Source of the DNA: Alentia gelatinosa
Lineage: Eukaryota; Annelida; Polychaeta; Phyllodocida; Polynoidae
Direction: 5' to 3'
DNA: 64,000 bases
NCBI GenBank assembly: GCA_950022655.1
Contig: OX465589.1
Coordinates: 24,109,626-24,173,625, forward strand
Position numbers and translations under genes: made by a program. The notes below the pieces were generated by a model. The model saw only the letters and a program-made list of their open reading frames with translations, searched no databases and was not told the DNA's origin. Position 1 is the first letter of the stretch, and the number at the start of each line of letters is the position of its first letter. Shown here piece by piece: positions 11,400-23,950 of the stretch.

Positions 11400-14150
11400 T
11401 AAGGGGCTCAAAATGGGCCATATAAACATCAGAAGTTTGGCCAGGGTAATTGAATCTGTCAGAATTTAACTCAAGGATAAATTTGATATACTGTCTTTTT
11501 CTGAAACATGGCTGACAGATCAACTACCAGACTATCTAATATCACTGAATGGCTATTTTGTATACGATTGGACAGACAATGGTCAGACCACGATGAAGAT
11601 GATACACCCAAAACAGGGGGAGGTATTTGTACTTTCTTTAAAAATAATCTTAGCTTATCTAAACTAGACAATGGCAGTCTGGATGTGTCCTCCAAAGATA
11701 TTGAAGCCCAGTTCTTAAAATTAAATAGACAGGATCAAAAAGACATCATCTACGTAAATGTCTATAGACCACCCAAAGGCAATACTTTGAACTTTATGAA
11801 TACATTGCAAAGATTATTCGACACATATAACCTAAACAGGAAGGAAGTAGTTTTGATGGGCGATATGAACCCAGACTTTCAGAGAGCTAAGGATTCAAAA
11901 ATACTTGTTTTCAAAAACTGGATCAATGGGAATGGCCTAACTCAACTTGTACGATCACCCACAAGAGTAACCAAACACACCTCAACTTGTATAGACCTAA
12001 TTATAACTAACTGTAAAAATATAAAGGCTGTTGGAGTATGCAAAGTTAATCTGAGTGACCACTCCCTGATCTTCATGGTTGAAGGAAAGTCGAAAGTGAT
12101 CCATGCAAAAACAGAGTTTATAGGGAGATCAACCAAAAACTTTAACCCTGATACATACTCTGAAACGATACTTAACGCCGACTGGTCTGCATTCGACCCA
12201 GAAAGCGACATAGATAAGGCATGGGACATGATGTACTTGATCTTTGAAGAGAGTTTGGATGCCATATGCCCAACAAAGAAAAAGATCCTTGGGTGACTAA
12301 CGAGATCCTAGAGTTAATTAAGGACAAGGACCATGCTCTTAGGAGGGCCCACAGAACAAATGCTATTGACGACTGGGCTTCAGCAAGATATCTAAGGAAT
12401 TACTGCAGGAAAGTTATTATCAATGCCAAGGCTGATTATGTTAGGACAAATGTTGAGCAATACAAATCTGATTCTAAAAAATTCTGGGCCGAAATCAAGA
12501 ACTTACTACCAAAGAAAACTAAAAAATTATTAATATCTTTAACAGACGAAACTACTAATAAACTTATACCAGAAGAGTCGACTGCTGATTTTATAAACAA
12601 ATACTTTACCAATATCGGTCCAACCTTGGCAAAAAAAATTGATAATAACTGGCATTATTATGGTAAAACAGCAGAAAGCTCTATATCTGACATCACCTTT
12701 GAACAGAAGGAATTAGAAGAACTAATCTCAGAAATCAATATATGGAAATCATCCGGACTGCCAGACTTATCAAGCAAATACTTGAAAATTGCACTTAGAA
12801 CCTCATTAAACAAAGTGACTCACTTATTCCGCTTGTCTTTAGCGAAAGGATATTTTCCTGTGAAATGGAAGAAGGCCCTGGTGGTCCCACTGCAGAAGGA
12901 GGGCGACACAAGATTGGTAACTAATCTCAGACCGATTTCCCTACTACCTGTAGTGGGGAAGTTGCTCGAGAAATTGGTACTTCGCAGAATCATGACATAT
13001 TTAGAAAATAATAATCTTTTGTCGCCCGGGACATTTTACAACAGACACAAATGTAAAGTTTACCGAGGACCTTTATAAAGCTATGGACAACAAGCACCTG
13101 GTTGTGGCCGTATTTATTGATCAAAAAAAGGCATTCGAAAAAGTCAACCACCAAATTCTACACAAAAAACTTAACAAACTCGGCATTTCAGGAATACTAA
13201 CTGACTGGATTCGTAGTCATTTGTCCGGTCGAGAACAGCGGACCATTGCCAATGGAATTGTTTCCAGGGGAGAGGGAATCAAGTGTGGAGTCCCCCAGGG
13301 CTCCATCCTTGGCCCTCCCTTCTTCCTTACATATATCAATGATCTCACCATGGCTATTGAAGACTGTAATAACGATTGTACGCAGACGATACCGTGTTGT
13401 ATAGCTCTGGTGTAGATGTTGAAGATACTGCCAGGCATGTCCAACTGGGCCTCTCCAGGGTATCGGAATGGTGTGTCGCCAATCAACTAACACTCAATGG
13501 TAACAAGACCAAATTCATGGTTTTCGGTACTAGGCAACAACTAAAGAAATGTCCCAAGGTAACTTTAAAAATAGAACAAACTGAACTAGATAGGGTACAC
13601 CACTTCAAATACCTGGGTGTCCACCTGGACCCAAATCTTAACATGAATAAGCACCTAGGTAACACAATTAAACTGGTTTCACACAAAATGTATATTCTGT
13701 CTAAAATTAGAAAATTCATTGATGTCGAAAGTGCCATAATCGTTTACAAAACAATGATATTACTGTATGCAGACTATGGAGATGTTCTTTACGATTGTGC
13801 ATCCGAAACCTTGTTAAACAAACTGCAAAATATCCAAAATCGTTGCCTATGCATTTGTTATCAAGACTATGCTAGACTACCTACCATCAGACTTCATCAG
13901 CTAGCAACAGTCCCTAACTTGAAAACAAGGAGAATTACTCACCGACGAAAACTATATGTCTAAGCAACAAAACAACCTAGACTTAATAAATACAGATGCT
14001 ACAGACAGGACAAGACAACAGAGCGCAACTACCTTCAAAATACCAAGACCGAAACTCGAACTATATAAACGAAGTGCCCTATATAGAGGCGCTCTTGACT
14101 GGAACAGTCTCCATCCGTCTGTGAGAAAAATAGATACTTATTGATCATTT
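11400..14150 (+). pseudogene. Degenerate non-LTR retrotransposon ORF2 (endonuclease-reverse transcriptase)
   Basis: The 5' part (from about 11413) reads as an APE-type endonuclease with MGHINIRSL, FDILSFSETWL, a GDMNPDFQ motif and, near 12050, SDHSLI. The 3' part is a reverse transcriptase with LRPISLLPVVGKLLEK, FIDQKKAFEKVNH (motif A, catalytic Asp), GVPQGSILGP (motif B) and YADDTVLY (motif C). The frame is broken near 11470 (stop), 11590, 12290, 13060, 13370 and 13960, so it cannot make an active protein. The APE plus RT order and the esterase-like upstream ORF point to the CR1/L2/Jockey group. I see no poly-A tail. The sequence after 14160 contains a short block, GAACTTTAGATCCAT, that recurs at about 15845. 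Confidence 0.9.
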
Positions 14151-14230
14151 AAGTATGGACAAAAAAAGTGGGCACTATCAAAAAATTGGCCACCTGTTTA
14201 ACTTATAACTGTCCGCCTGAGTAACCCCTA

Positions 14231-15720
14231 TTCCATCAACATTTGTTTCGAGATGAACTTTAGATCCATGTAAGTAGACGAGCGATCCCCTTAAGCGACT
14301 GCTGGTATGTGACGGTGTTCTCTCGGCCGGCGGGCGGCGTGTGAGTTAATTTATTCCGGTCACCTTCAAAGCACGGCTTCCACTGGCTGTGATCAGTCAC
14401 ATGTTGTTACATGCTGATCTTAATTGGTGCAAATTAAGACAAAGAGTGGCGGGAACCTGTCTCAGCCTATGTATAGGGTTGTTGTATGTGTGTCAGGCTT
14501 TTTGTTGGGTGTGGGGACCAGACTGTATGTTCTGGTGTCGCCATCTGTCTGTAGCGATTCTGACTATAAGAGAGGTGTCCAGTTAGACTCTAGTACAGTC
14601 TGTTGTCGCCAGGGCCAGGGCGCATAGGCTCAAACTCAGACTGTTATGCGCTGCCATTTTAAGGCAGGAATTCCTACCTTCGCTAGTACTAACCTGTCCT
14701 GATTGATTTGCCAGTAACCAGTATGTTACTCTTCAAGCAGAGGTCCTAGAGTAGCTTTTACTGGGCAAGTACCAAATAAATCAGCTTGGAGAGTTACAAT
14801 GATTCCTAGAATGGCGCTAGGCTCTATCAGGGTGTTTTCAGCCTGCCTTTATAATGCAGAGAAACTTGATACAAAACATTCATTATCAAACATATTGATA
14901 ATGATTTTTTTTTTTTTTTTTCAACAATTTCTTTATTGATGCAAACTTGTACATTTCATCGGGTAGTTAACTTTCCCATTCTGCATCAATAGAGTGGTCA
15001 AAACGCGACAGTTTTACAAGAGGCTGATTTTCGTCGCGTAGACCTTCCCATAAGGGGTACCAAATACACAACATCATTACCTTTTAAGAGTCTTGACATG
15101 GATTGGATTTCAACTTCCATACAACTTACATGTGAGCTTAACAGCCAAGTAGGATATGTACATAGTGACAGTGGCAATTGGCAGGGTTCAATCCAACAAT
15201 GATTACAGGTTTTGTTAACAAGTTGATTAGCATCAGTACAATGGTATTTTGGATTTCAGAAAATCTTATATTCAAAGATACACAAAAGAAAATAGTAACT
15301 GGGGACAACAGCACAGTCTAGGATTCCTGCTTGTCAAACTGATGCTATAAATAGAAAAGCCAACCACAAAATTCCTCTGACTAAAGGTGGCTGGCCAGTC
15401 AGGGGCATGCTCTGCTAGACCTTCACGTACCGTAACCCGAAGGCGGCGCGGTGCGTGAACGGACTAGTGTCCAGTGTGGTGTTCTGGTGGCGCCTCAAGT
15501 GTGTAGATCGGAATCTTCAGTGGATGTGCACTGTTTTATCCCAGATTTTCATGTCCTGGGCCATACCAGCAGTTTCAATTGCGTACAATATCATCAGGCT
15601 AAAATTGGCCGATCGTGGTTGGTTGTCCCGTCGTGGGGGTTGTTTTTAATGTGCTTTGGTGTGTGAAGGTGATTTAGGGGAATAATTATTTTTGTAACTC
15701 TGTCACATTTCAGTCGCCTC
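14231..15720. other. Non-coding stretch, nothing firmly recognised
   Basis: It contains an 18-bp T run near 14902-14919. Several short frames are present but no domain is visible. Confidence 0.35.
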
Positions 15721-15734
15721 GTGGTGATAGAGTG

Positions 15735-15850
15735 GAATGTAATTCATGGGATCAAAAAAAAATTTTCTCCGCTACGTAAAGTCGAACACACCCCCACCGG
15801 GAACGCAAGACGGTGACGTTACGCAGAAAGATTTTTGATCCCATGAACTT
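15735..15850. mobile_element. Short hairpin MITE
   Basis: TTCATGGGATC plus an A-run near 15745-15765 pairs with the inverted GATCCCATGAA near 15836-15846. TACGTAA and TTACGCA sit further inside the arms. The whole is about 100 bp with no coding capacity. Confidence 0.6.
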
Positions 15851-16854
15851 TAGATCCATATGTATAAAAAGTCTAATATTAGTTCAATACGAATAAGCGG
15901 ACCCCTTAATGGGGTATTCTCTCTCTCCTGATTTAAATCTATCTATTTGCATAACAGAGTGCCAACAAGGCTGTAAGACACAAAGCAACGTATTGTATCA
16001 AAATCAATTAGTTAAACTGTTTATTTGTATTACATGATTATTATTTATTTTCTATTTTCTCAATGTATATAACAATGATTTATGAATTGACCTTGTTACA
16101 TTCAATTTAGTTGTGTAAAAGGACTGAATGTATAGACGACCAACAATGGTCACTGTGTTTATTATACAAAAGAAGATGAAACGACTTGTAAAATCCTCCA
16201 AGTTGGATGATGAAACCAACAATTTTTGGTCAATGTCTGTCACCAGGAGTTTCATAAGGAGGGTTATGAAAAAGGCAAAGCCGAGTGAGTATCGTGTAGC
16301 GTTCAAACGAGTTTGAGAACGACGACTTTGACCAAAAGAAGTCTGTATTTATCTCACCCCTGTGCACACTGAAATAACGGACTACACACTGGGTATATTA
16401 TGTCATAGACCATGGAGAACAGACTGTAATACTAATAGGGGCATTGAAAACGGTGGACATTAATAGTCACCTTGGAGATATTTCTCAAAGTGTCAATGTC
16501 TGATATGTGTTGAACTTGACTCCAAAGAATTAAACATCCCTACTCCTCTGTAATAAGGCTGCTATATCCTGTGGCCCATTTGGTAGCTCCTATGTAAAAA
16601 GAAATCTTTTCCTGTGATCTTATACCTTTTTTTCTCGTATCAATCCATTCATCTTTCAAGCTGTTCTTATACATTATACATATGGTTTATATTTTTCTTC
16701 TCGTTTTCTAGGGTATCAATATTACATATTTTAAACATTTGTGCAATAGATTGGTGTTCCGATTTTTGCCCAATCAGTATCATTAGGCCCCTGTTATTTA
16801 ATTCATAATACTAATTAAATGTCGTTTTCTATAACTATAATAAAGAAAGGAACA

Positions 16855-17150
16855 TTATCTCACCCCGGTATTTTTCTCCATAGGCTTAACATTAGGAACT
16901 CGTACTCCCCGGCCGTTAAGTTTGTATACCCAACACTAAATGGCTAATTGGGTAATTCATTTTATCAATAAATTATGTTATACAGGGTGAGATAAAATCA
17001 GAAACCCACTCGATGAAAATAACTTGGTCTGCACTCCCCCTCGTTTGACCGCAGAGTAATTCACTCAGCTTCGCTTCGTGAAAATAGGGCTCTGACTATG
17101 GTTTAAAGTATGTTTAAAATCTACATTTTTTTAAGCAAGTGCCGAGTTTC
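16855..17150. mobile_element. MITE of the TATCTCACCCC family (partial copy)
   Basis: A module bounded by ATTATCTCACCCCGGTAT and the inverted GGGTGAGATAAAAT (about 16856-17000) is followed by the first arm of a hairpin, CAGAAACCCACTCGATG. The same two-part arrangement recurs at 62.01-62.30 kb, and in reverse at 63.6-63.9 kb. Here the hairpin arm is truncated. Confidence 0.7.
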
Positions 17151-18150
17151 TTATTCAGCCCTTCCTTTGTGGAACCGAAGGTTTGACTAGTCAAAGAGCG
17201 ATATCAAACACCTGTGCTACATTTTGTGCACTCATCAACGGATTCTCTATCAGTATAAAGAGGGCTACATTATTCTGTGAGACAATATCTACGTTTGGAG
17301 AGTGGTCGTGACAGAGAAGGAGTTACACACACTCTCTAAGCACAAACTGCGTTACTGGGTAAGCAAAGGCACAAATACTGCCTGGAGAGTGCAGATTGAG
17401 GACGAAGCTTGTGAAAACTGTCAAGTGAGGAATTTATGACAAGCCGTTTGAGTAAAGTAAGATATATGATTATTTTTGTATTATGCACTTTACGATCGCT
17501 TACAGAAGGAAGATTTTGCATCTTATACTGAGCCTTAAATTTGGTATAACGTGAGGTTGAACAACCTAATGAAATAACCATGGCTAAAGGAAAGAATCCT
17601 AACAGTACTTACAAGGTCATCCTTTTTTATTGAAAAGTATTGTCATTCGGCCACGGCGTCAGGCAGTCAAGTCCAACAAACTGGTAAACTTTGCTCTTAG
17701 GAAATATGTCTCGATTAGTGGTAGGGTAACGTTTTCAGTCAGAATTGATCGCACCCCTTTATGGCGCATATTGACACTTTCAACCTTGATATACTTCACA
17801 GGAAATCTGTACGTAGATCGACTAACCCTATTCTGTATCCATCTAAAGGTATTACAAGCCCCTAATTTGAATAACGTGCAAATACGGACACTGGTATAGA
17901 ACTAGGTAAAATCTTCACCCCCTCATCCTGTTGTGGGCAGGGCTGGTTACACTGGCTAGTATAGTGTAAACCTCGACCATGTTACATGTCCTCATCCATG
18001 ATTTATGTGATATATTGGTATATTTGTATGTAAAGAGAGTGTTACGCACATGAATAAGTTAATTTGCTGATTTCCCAACCCCATTCTATAATTAAACCAT
18101 ATTGTTTACATTTCCCCATCTCCCTATATTACGCAAATGGCTTGCCATAC
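17151..18150. other. Non-coding stretch, nothing recognised
   Basis: No supported gene or repeat was seen. Reading frames are short and AT-biased. Confidence 0.35.
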
Positions 18151-18159
18151 GAGTGGCAG

Positions 18160-18314
18160 TTTGACCTGTGCGGAGCTGCTCGGCGCAGAGGGCGCGCAGT
18201 CTGTTACATTTTGAGCAACTCTTGAGGAGCTGCTACAGCACTGTGACCCAGTCACTGATCGCGCTCACACAATAAGGGACTGGTAACGGGAGGACACCAG
18301 ATACGCTACAGCAG
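18160..18314 (+). promoter_or_regulatory. Candidate 5' UTR exon / promoter of the GPCR gene
   Basis: A local GC-rich island ends with GCAG followed by GTAGGC at 18315, a plausible plus-strand splice donor. The next good plus-strand acceptor before a gene is the CAG at 21891-21893, 8 bp ahead of the GPCR start codon. This could therefore be the non-coding first exon of that gene, with a ~3.6-kb intron. This is inference only, since no transcript evidence is available. Confidence 0.3.
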
Positions 18315-20047
18315 GTAGGCTGATTCTTATGTATACACGTGTGTGTATCTTAATCCAAAATGCATGCTTATACAACTCAGTACGTGGCTTTTAACTCTTT
18401 CTTGTAGCATACATAGGTATACTATATACATTCCTGTGTTGTTGGGATACAGGGGGGGGGGGGCTGCAGCCATATGACTATTCTTAACTTTGTAACCACT
18501 TTCGTTAGGACACACAGTACATGCACAATTCCATCATGGATTCTGTCTTTTTTATGTTCATTTTGAGGGGAAATTTCTAACTGACTCTCAGTGCTAGCTA
18601 TTTCAGATGATTTTATTTGCATACAGTGTACTGCATTAAACACAAAGACAAACTGTATTTTATAATCGCCAATTCATCTGTCAATTAGAACGAAAGATCA
18701 AAATTGTACTTCAATTTCGCTTGTTGCTATTTGAAACAGTAGATTTACCACGGCCTTTCATGCGTGGTTTCGATGAAGAATTCATTCAGAAAATATCAGA
18801 TATGCCTAGCAATGTCTCAATCGTAGACCATAGATCTAAATGTCTCTCCAGAAGTTAAAAAAAAATTGGATAGATTGTAAAAATACAAGTTCAAGTCTGA
18901 TCGAGTACGAAAGGTCTATTCTGACCCAGTAGAACAAAAGCATACAACTCAGACTGTTTTGGTATTGTCTTTTCTTTCTTTTTATTTATTTTTTCTAATT
19001 TTTTTTTAAACTTCTCAGGAAACTATAAAATATAGGGCCATGAGTAACAAAGTGTCTACAGCAGTTGGGGATCATTCCAAATAGAGTACTTCTCCAAGTG
19101 CATGAGACAAAGAAGTCTTCTCGTAAAAACGTCGGTGCCACATGGTTAAGGGTGTGGTTGTTATGGAAACGAGCGTCTGTTTCTTCTGTCAATCTCCGTG
19201 GGGTTCTGACTGGGGTGCCCTTCGCAGAGTGAACACTCTCCACGCAGATTCTAAGCTAGTTTTGTTTCTAAGAAATAGACAGAAAGAAATTGAGCCTCTC
19301 CACGGAGAGTGCAGAGAGGGGTGAACGTGATAGAATTTCACTCTCCAAACACAACTTTGATCTTTACATAAACACCACAGAGGAAGATTGATTCTTTCTT
19401 TCAAAGTTCTCTGGCGGTTTTCAATCCAGCTTCTTATCTGCCATGTAAGGACGTAGCAATTGCTAGCCAGTCCTGAAAATTCTCGTTACACTTCCCTTAT
19501 TTATTTCCGTGGAGATTTCCAAAACATGTGTTTGGGGATTTATGAGAATCTGTCTCCAACACCTGACATACATAGCAGGTCACTGTTGGTTCCTTGAAAG
19601 ACAAGGTTTGCCTGTGCCTGAAACACGCCTCTCAATAGCACATGCAGAGGCCAAGTATCACTCACCTCCACACCTGTACACTTAGAATCTGCTGGAAGAG
19701 TGGAGCCTGATGCCGGCCACAGTAGCCTGGAGTCAGGAATGTCGGTGATCGCCGAGCATAGCTTGGGTTCCCGGGTTCAATGTCTTACACGTGAGAGTAA
19801 GTCAATCATATGGACGGAGAATGATTGGACCAGTCATGCGTAATGTAGAGATTAGAAGAACGGGCACGGCATGCTCTACATGACTGCTAATCTTCTCCCA
19901 CGAGTATTGGTAGCTCCTAGCCAGTGTACCTGGCCCTGTCCCATACAGGGCCGGGTTCCTCTGCCATAGAGACTTCGACTATAGGGCCATGAGTAACAAA
20001 GCGCACACTCTGACACACATTGAAAAGAAATCAAATCGATAAATATA
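18315..20047. other. Presumed intronic/intergenic stretch
   Basis: A G-run lies near 18452-18461. A repeated block with CTCTCCACG-type motifs lies near 19190-19350. No gene is recognised. If the 18.16-kb exon is real, all of this is intron. Confidence 0.3.
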
Positions 20048-20049
20048 TA

Positions 20050-20975
20050 CAGTAAAACCCCTCTTAAGGGGACACCCTCCGTTCCGGGCCAAGTGTCCCC
20101 TTAAGCGGGGTGTCCCCTTAAGCGGGGTTTTCAGTCTTTCAATGGCTATACAATATAATAGAGAATTCCTACATAAATGAAGGAAACGATGGTTATTAGG
20201 TTAAAATGTTTATCAATAACACATAATTAAATAAATAAATAAAAATCATATATGATTTATATTTGTTTACTTGAAATAATTTATATAATATAAATTAATA
20301 TAAATATACAAAAAAAGAAGAAGAAGATAATAGAGGTTGAAGGTGGATATGCCTTCCTTGTGAAATTCGCTCGTTTTTATACCCCCGGTCAATGCCCCCC
20401 CCCCCCCCCCCCACACCAGTTACTTCTGAGAGAAATCAGCAGCCCTAAAAGGACTCATCGTGAGCCGCCCTGAGCCGTGACGGCTCACTGAATACCGCAC
20501 CTTCAAAGTCCCCAGCCCTCCCTGTGTCGCCCACAGCTAACCTGTAAGCGGGCCTCTTACCTGGCACCTTCAGCAGGCGCGAAAATCACGGGTCCTAATA
20601 TCCACTCACTGTGGCCCGCCCAGACCCGCTAGAGATGTAGTTATAACCATGAAAAAACGCACTCTGGCCGCCCGGGCCCGCTCGGGAATGCTCAGTCTAT
20701 TGTTCTGTCTATCCTGTACAAACGGGCACCATAAACTTGGATTTTCAGTGTTTTTGATATGATGTCCTTCCAAACTGTCCCCTTAAGCGGGGTTTTTAAG
20801 CATATCTGTACCGAAAAACTGTCCCCTAAAGCGGGGTGTCCCCTTAAGCGGGGTGTCCCTTTAAGCGGGGTTAAAATAAACTCTTAATAGTGGGGAAAAT
20901 TTCCGTTCCGAGCAAATTGTCCCCTTAAGCGGGGTGTCCCCTTAAGCGGGGTGTCCCGGAAGAGGGGTTTTACTG
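20050..20975. mobile_element. Non-autonomous pogo/Tigger-like DNA transposon
   Basis: The ends are CAGTAAAACCCC and its inverted partner GGGGTTTTACTG, flanked on both sides by TA (20048-20049 and 20976-20977), the target duplication typical of Tc1/mariner/pogo elements. Both ends carry arrays of GTCCCCTTAAGCGGGG, itself nearly palindromic, as subterminal repeats. The interior is non-coding, with AT-rich sequence and an 18-bp C run at 20395-20412. No transposase remains, so it would need one in trans. Confidence 0.8.
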
Positions 20976-20977
20976 TA

Positions 20978-21590
20978 TCAATTTCTCTTTGCCAACCTTC
21001 AAAACAGCTGCCTCTCATGTTATAACTGTGTATTTAGAGGTTCTTTTCCAGTGGAGCTTGGCTGGTTCTCAAGTCCAGCCATTTTGTTTAGTCTTCCTCG
21101 CTGGTTTCCTAACTGCAAGGTGCCTCGCCAATTAACATAGGACAGCTGTTCACCCCTGAATGGAGATCAGGGGTGAATACTTTACCTAGGTAGCTCCTAG
21201 TTCCTGGCCGATCACAGACATTCGCTGATGGATTTGGCATATTTGTTTAATCCACAATGTAAGTGTTTTTCAATAAAACAACAACTGGTAGATGCTAATA
21301 AAAAGTGGTTTTCATTAGCTAAAATTTATCCCATTGACCATTTTCCTTAACATAGGACACAGAGGGGATGCTGGTTCCTTGGTAAGCTGTTAAGGCGACT
21401 AACAGGGAGTTCCAGTCTCCAAGCAGATCCAATATCATGAATAGAAGCCAAGTGGCGCTACGGATCTGCTCGGAGAGCGGGCGAGTTTCAAAGATCTATT
21501 GTTATCCATTGATAAATGTACCCTCCATCTAATGTTGTGTTTGGCGTTGGGCACTAGATGGCGCCCAGAGGGCCACAATAGCTATATGCC
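20978..21590. other. Non-coding stretch upstream of GPCR
   Basis: No gene is recognised. A CTCF-like GCACTAGATGGCGC (13 of 14 matches to CCASYAGRKGGCRS) lies at about 21550-21563. Confidence 0.35.
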
Positions 21591-21591
21591 G

Positions 21592-21800
21592 TATACTGTA
21601 AAACCTCGCTTCTGGGACACCTCGCTTAAGGGGGCCAACCCGCCTAAGGGGTCGGTTTTCTTGGAACAGAAATCTTTAATTAGTTTATTTTAACCCCGCT
21701 TAAGGGGACACCATGCTTAAGGGGACACCATGCTTAATGGGACACCCGCTTAGGGGGCACTTTGCTCGGAACGGAGAGTGTCCCCCGTAAGATTTCTTGT
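21592..21800. mobile_element. Fragment of the CAGTAAAACC element family
   Basis: TACTGTAAAACCTCGCTT is followed by repeated GCTTAAGGGGACACCAT and a GCTCGGAACGGA block. All are shared with the 20.05-20.98 kb element. The far end is decayed. It lies less than 100 bp upstream of the GPCR acceptor, so it may sit at the branch-point side of that intron. Confidence 0.65.
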
Positions 21801-21893
21801 AAATCTCAGTTTTACAGCTGAATGATGATAAAAGTAGTCAAATTGAACAGTGTTCTTCTGGCTTAACAACCTGTCATACTGATCACCTTCCAG

Positions 21894-22947
21894 ATCCAAT
21901 ATGGAGGCCAGCAACGTCACGTCCGAGGAGGACCTCGCCATGACGTCATCAGATGCCAGCCTAACGGTGGCGCCATCTGTTCAGAACGCCGGCGTGTGGG
22001 TGGTGGTGGCGCTGAACACGTGGGGCATCGTGTCCTCCCTGGTTCTCCTCCTGCTCATCTGGACGCGCAAGGAGCTGCGCTACAACTCCTACATGTGGCT
22101 CATCTCTAACTGCGCCTTCACCTGTCTACTGGCCTGCAGCCTGGTCACCCCGGCCATCATCCACCAGGATCTGCGCCTCAACTCTCTACCCGAAGGACTC
22201 TGCTTCATCTACGGGTTCCTGGTGTGGGTGGTGCACTTCATGATCCCCGTGTCTCTGTTAATGGTGCTGATTGATCGTATCGTGTATGTGTGTGATCCTA
22301 TTGTGTATGTGAGGAAAATGGGCACCGGGGCCCTGTTCGCAATGATCTTCATACCTTGGATCACTGCTGTGGTGCTAGCTGCCTGCTCCTTCGTGCCATT
22401 TCGAGGTGAAATCCAACAACGCGAACTGGTGGATGCCTTGGAGGACTACAAGTACTGTATCGTCCGCATGGGATTCCAATACGTGCAGAGCAGGGCTAAA
22501 TTTGTCGTGTCGCTCTATTATGCATTTCCCATTATCCTTGTAGTGGCCGCCATGTTGGTTCTTATGATCAGCCTCTGCCATCGCCGCCATTGCTGGGTGA
22601 ACCATCTTGATGAATTTGATTTCGAATTCGAAGACACAAGAAAAACTGTCTGCCGCGCAGTTGTGCCTGTATCGCTGGTGACGTTTGTCTACTTTGCTCT
22701 GTTTCTCCCGTCTCTGGTGGCTCTCTTTCATAAGATGGAAACTGGAGAGGAGCTGGCAACGGCTGATGTGGTCATGTGGGTGTTCATCAGCTTTGAGTGG
22801 ATTCAGGCCTTGTTATGGATGATGTTTGTGACTGACATCCGGAATGCAGCTATCCGTGTATTCTGCTGTTGGTGTCTTGAAGAAAGGGATGCCTCACCCG
22901 AGGACTACAAGTATGAAAAATCTAGGAAACATTGGCATCGATATTAG
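21894..22947 (+). CDS. Orphan rhodopsin-type G-protein-coupled receptor, coding region in one exon
   Basis: The start ATG is at 21901. A CTTCCAG acceptor ends at 21893, so a 7-bp UTR piece precedes the start. The 348-residue protein has an extracellular N-terminus with an NVT glycosylation site at residue 5. It has seven hydrophobic segments, near residues 31-55, 63-85, 101-124, 142-164, 203-225, 252-275 and 288-311. Cys101 and Cys186 can form the usual TM3-ECL2 disulphide. TM3 ends in DRIVYVCDPIVY (125-136), a DRY variant plus the ICL2 DP..Y motif. TM6 lacks CWxP (it has FALFLP), and TM7 has QALLW where NPxxY is expected. A cysteine-rich tail (CCWC, 322-325) could be palmitoylated. The ligand is unknown. 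The missing switches suggest a divergent lineage-specific family. Confidence 0.85.
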
Positions 22948-23950
22948 GAATTAGAGCGAAATAAACTTTTGAAAATATGCAGTAACCACAATTCATAGAG
23001 TCATGTGTGGTAGCTTGATGAGCTAGCTATATCCACTTGTAAGTTCAGGGGCAGAGTAAGGATTTTCATAATTGAAGGGAATCCAAAGGAATGGGTGCTT
23101 TTGTTGAGGTCTATGCTTTCACCTTCCAATATGGCTGAGTTCACTGTACGCGCGCCCTCTGGGCTTGCCAATAGAACTGCTAAAGGACAAGGTCACGCTA
23201 TCTCAGTTGGATACGTCTGGACAGAGCAGCTCATAGCAGACAATTCAAATACTGGGTTGAAGTTGTACCACCAGCACCGCCTACAATCCTGTGTGTAACA
23301 AAAACCTCATTCTTCGGTTCCAACATCAATTACCAAACAAAGTGGAGAGAAAATCTCACCGCACATCAAGGACTGAAAAGAGACAAGAATGAAGTGGGTG
23401 TGATGGTAGATTAAGGAAAAAGAAGTCCCGACAATGTGGCTTTCATCTCCAAAGAGTCCATAGTCCCAAGTAAAACTCTGTGTGGTCTAGAAACTGAGCT
23501 ACAAAAACATGATGGTGCTTTGCTAAACACGGTCACCGTCTTGTGCTAACACCTCAAACGCGTTTATATTCAAATTAGAAAGTGAAGTCCCGTATCATAG
23601 CACAATGTATGCCAGACAGGATGATTTTTACAATAAGCCTCTTGATGTAAAAACTAATGCAAATCATATCATGTGCTAGTTCAGTTTCCTTGTTAGTAAT
23701 TGTGTTCAACATAGTCTAGCTACAGTTATCGTTGTGTTTTCATCTATGAATTGTGTTTGTAATTGTGCATTTCTTTCTTTTTGATTTAAATTCTGCTCAC
23801 TATGAAAGTCCAAATTATAGTATGTGCTAATGAAAATATCTTATGACGAATACTGTACCACTGCATATGTGTATATATTGTTTTAACGCTAACCGTCAGT
23901 GTGGTGATGTTTACAAGTTTTGAATAATAAAATGTACCCTCCCACGGTCA
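22948..23950 (+). other. Presumed 3' UTR of the GPCR gene
   Basis: AATAAA occurs at 22960-22965, only 13 bases after the stop, and again at 23926-23931, followed by a GT-rich stretch. Either could serve as the poly(A) signal, giving a very short or a ~1-kb 3' UTR. No other gene is seen. Confidence 0.4.

Noticed and set aside
19740..19800. tRNA-like GGGTTCAAT B-box suggesting a SINE
   Set aside because: No A-box at a suitable distance, no cloverleaf and no second copy in the window.
22375..22759. Minus-strand open frames opposite the GPCR
   Set aside because: Shadow frames of a clear seven-helix coding sequence.
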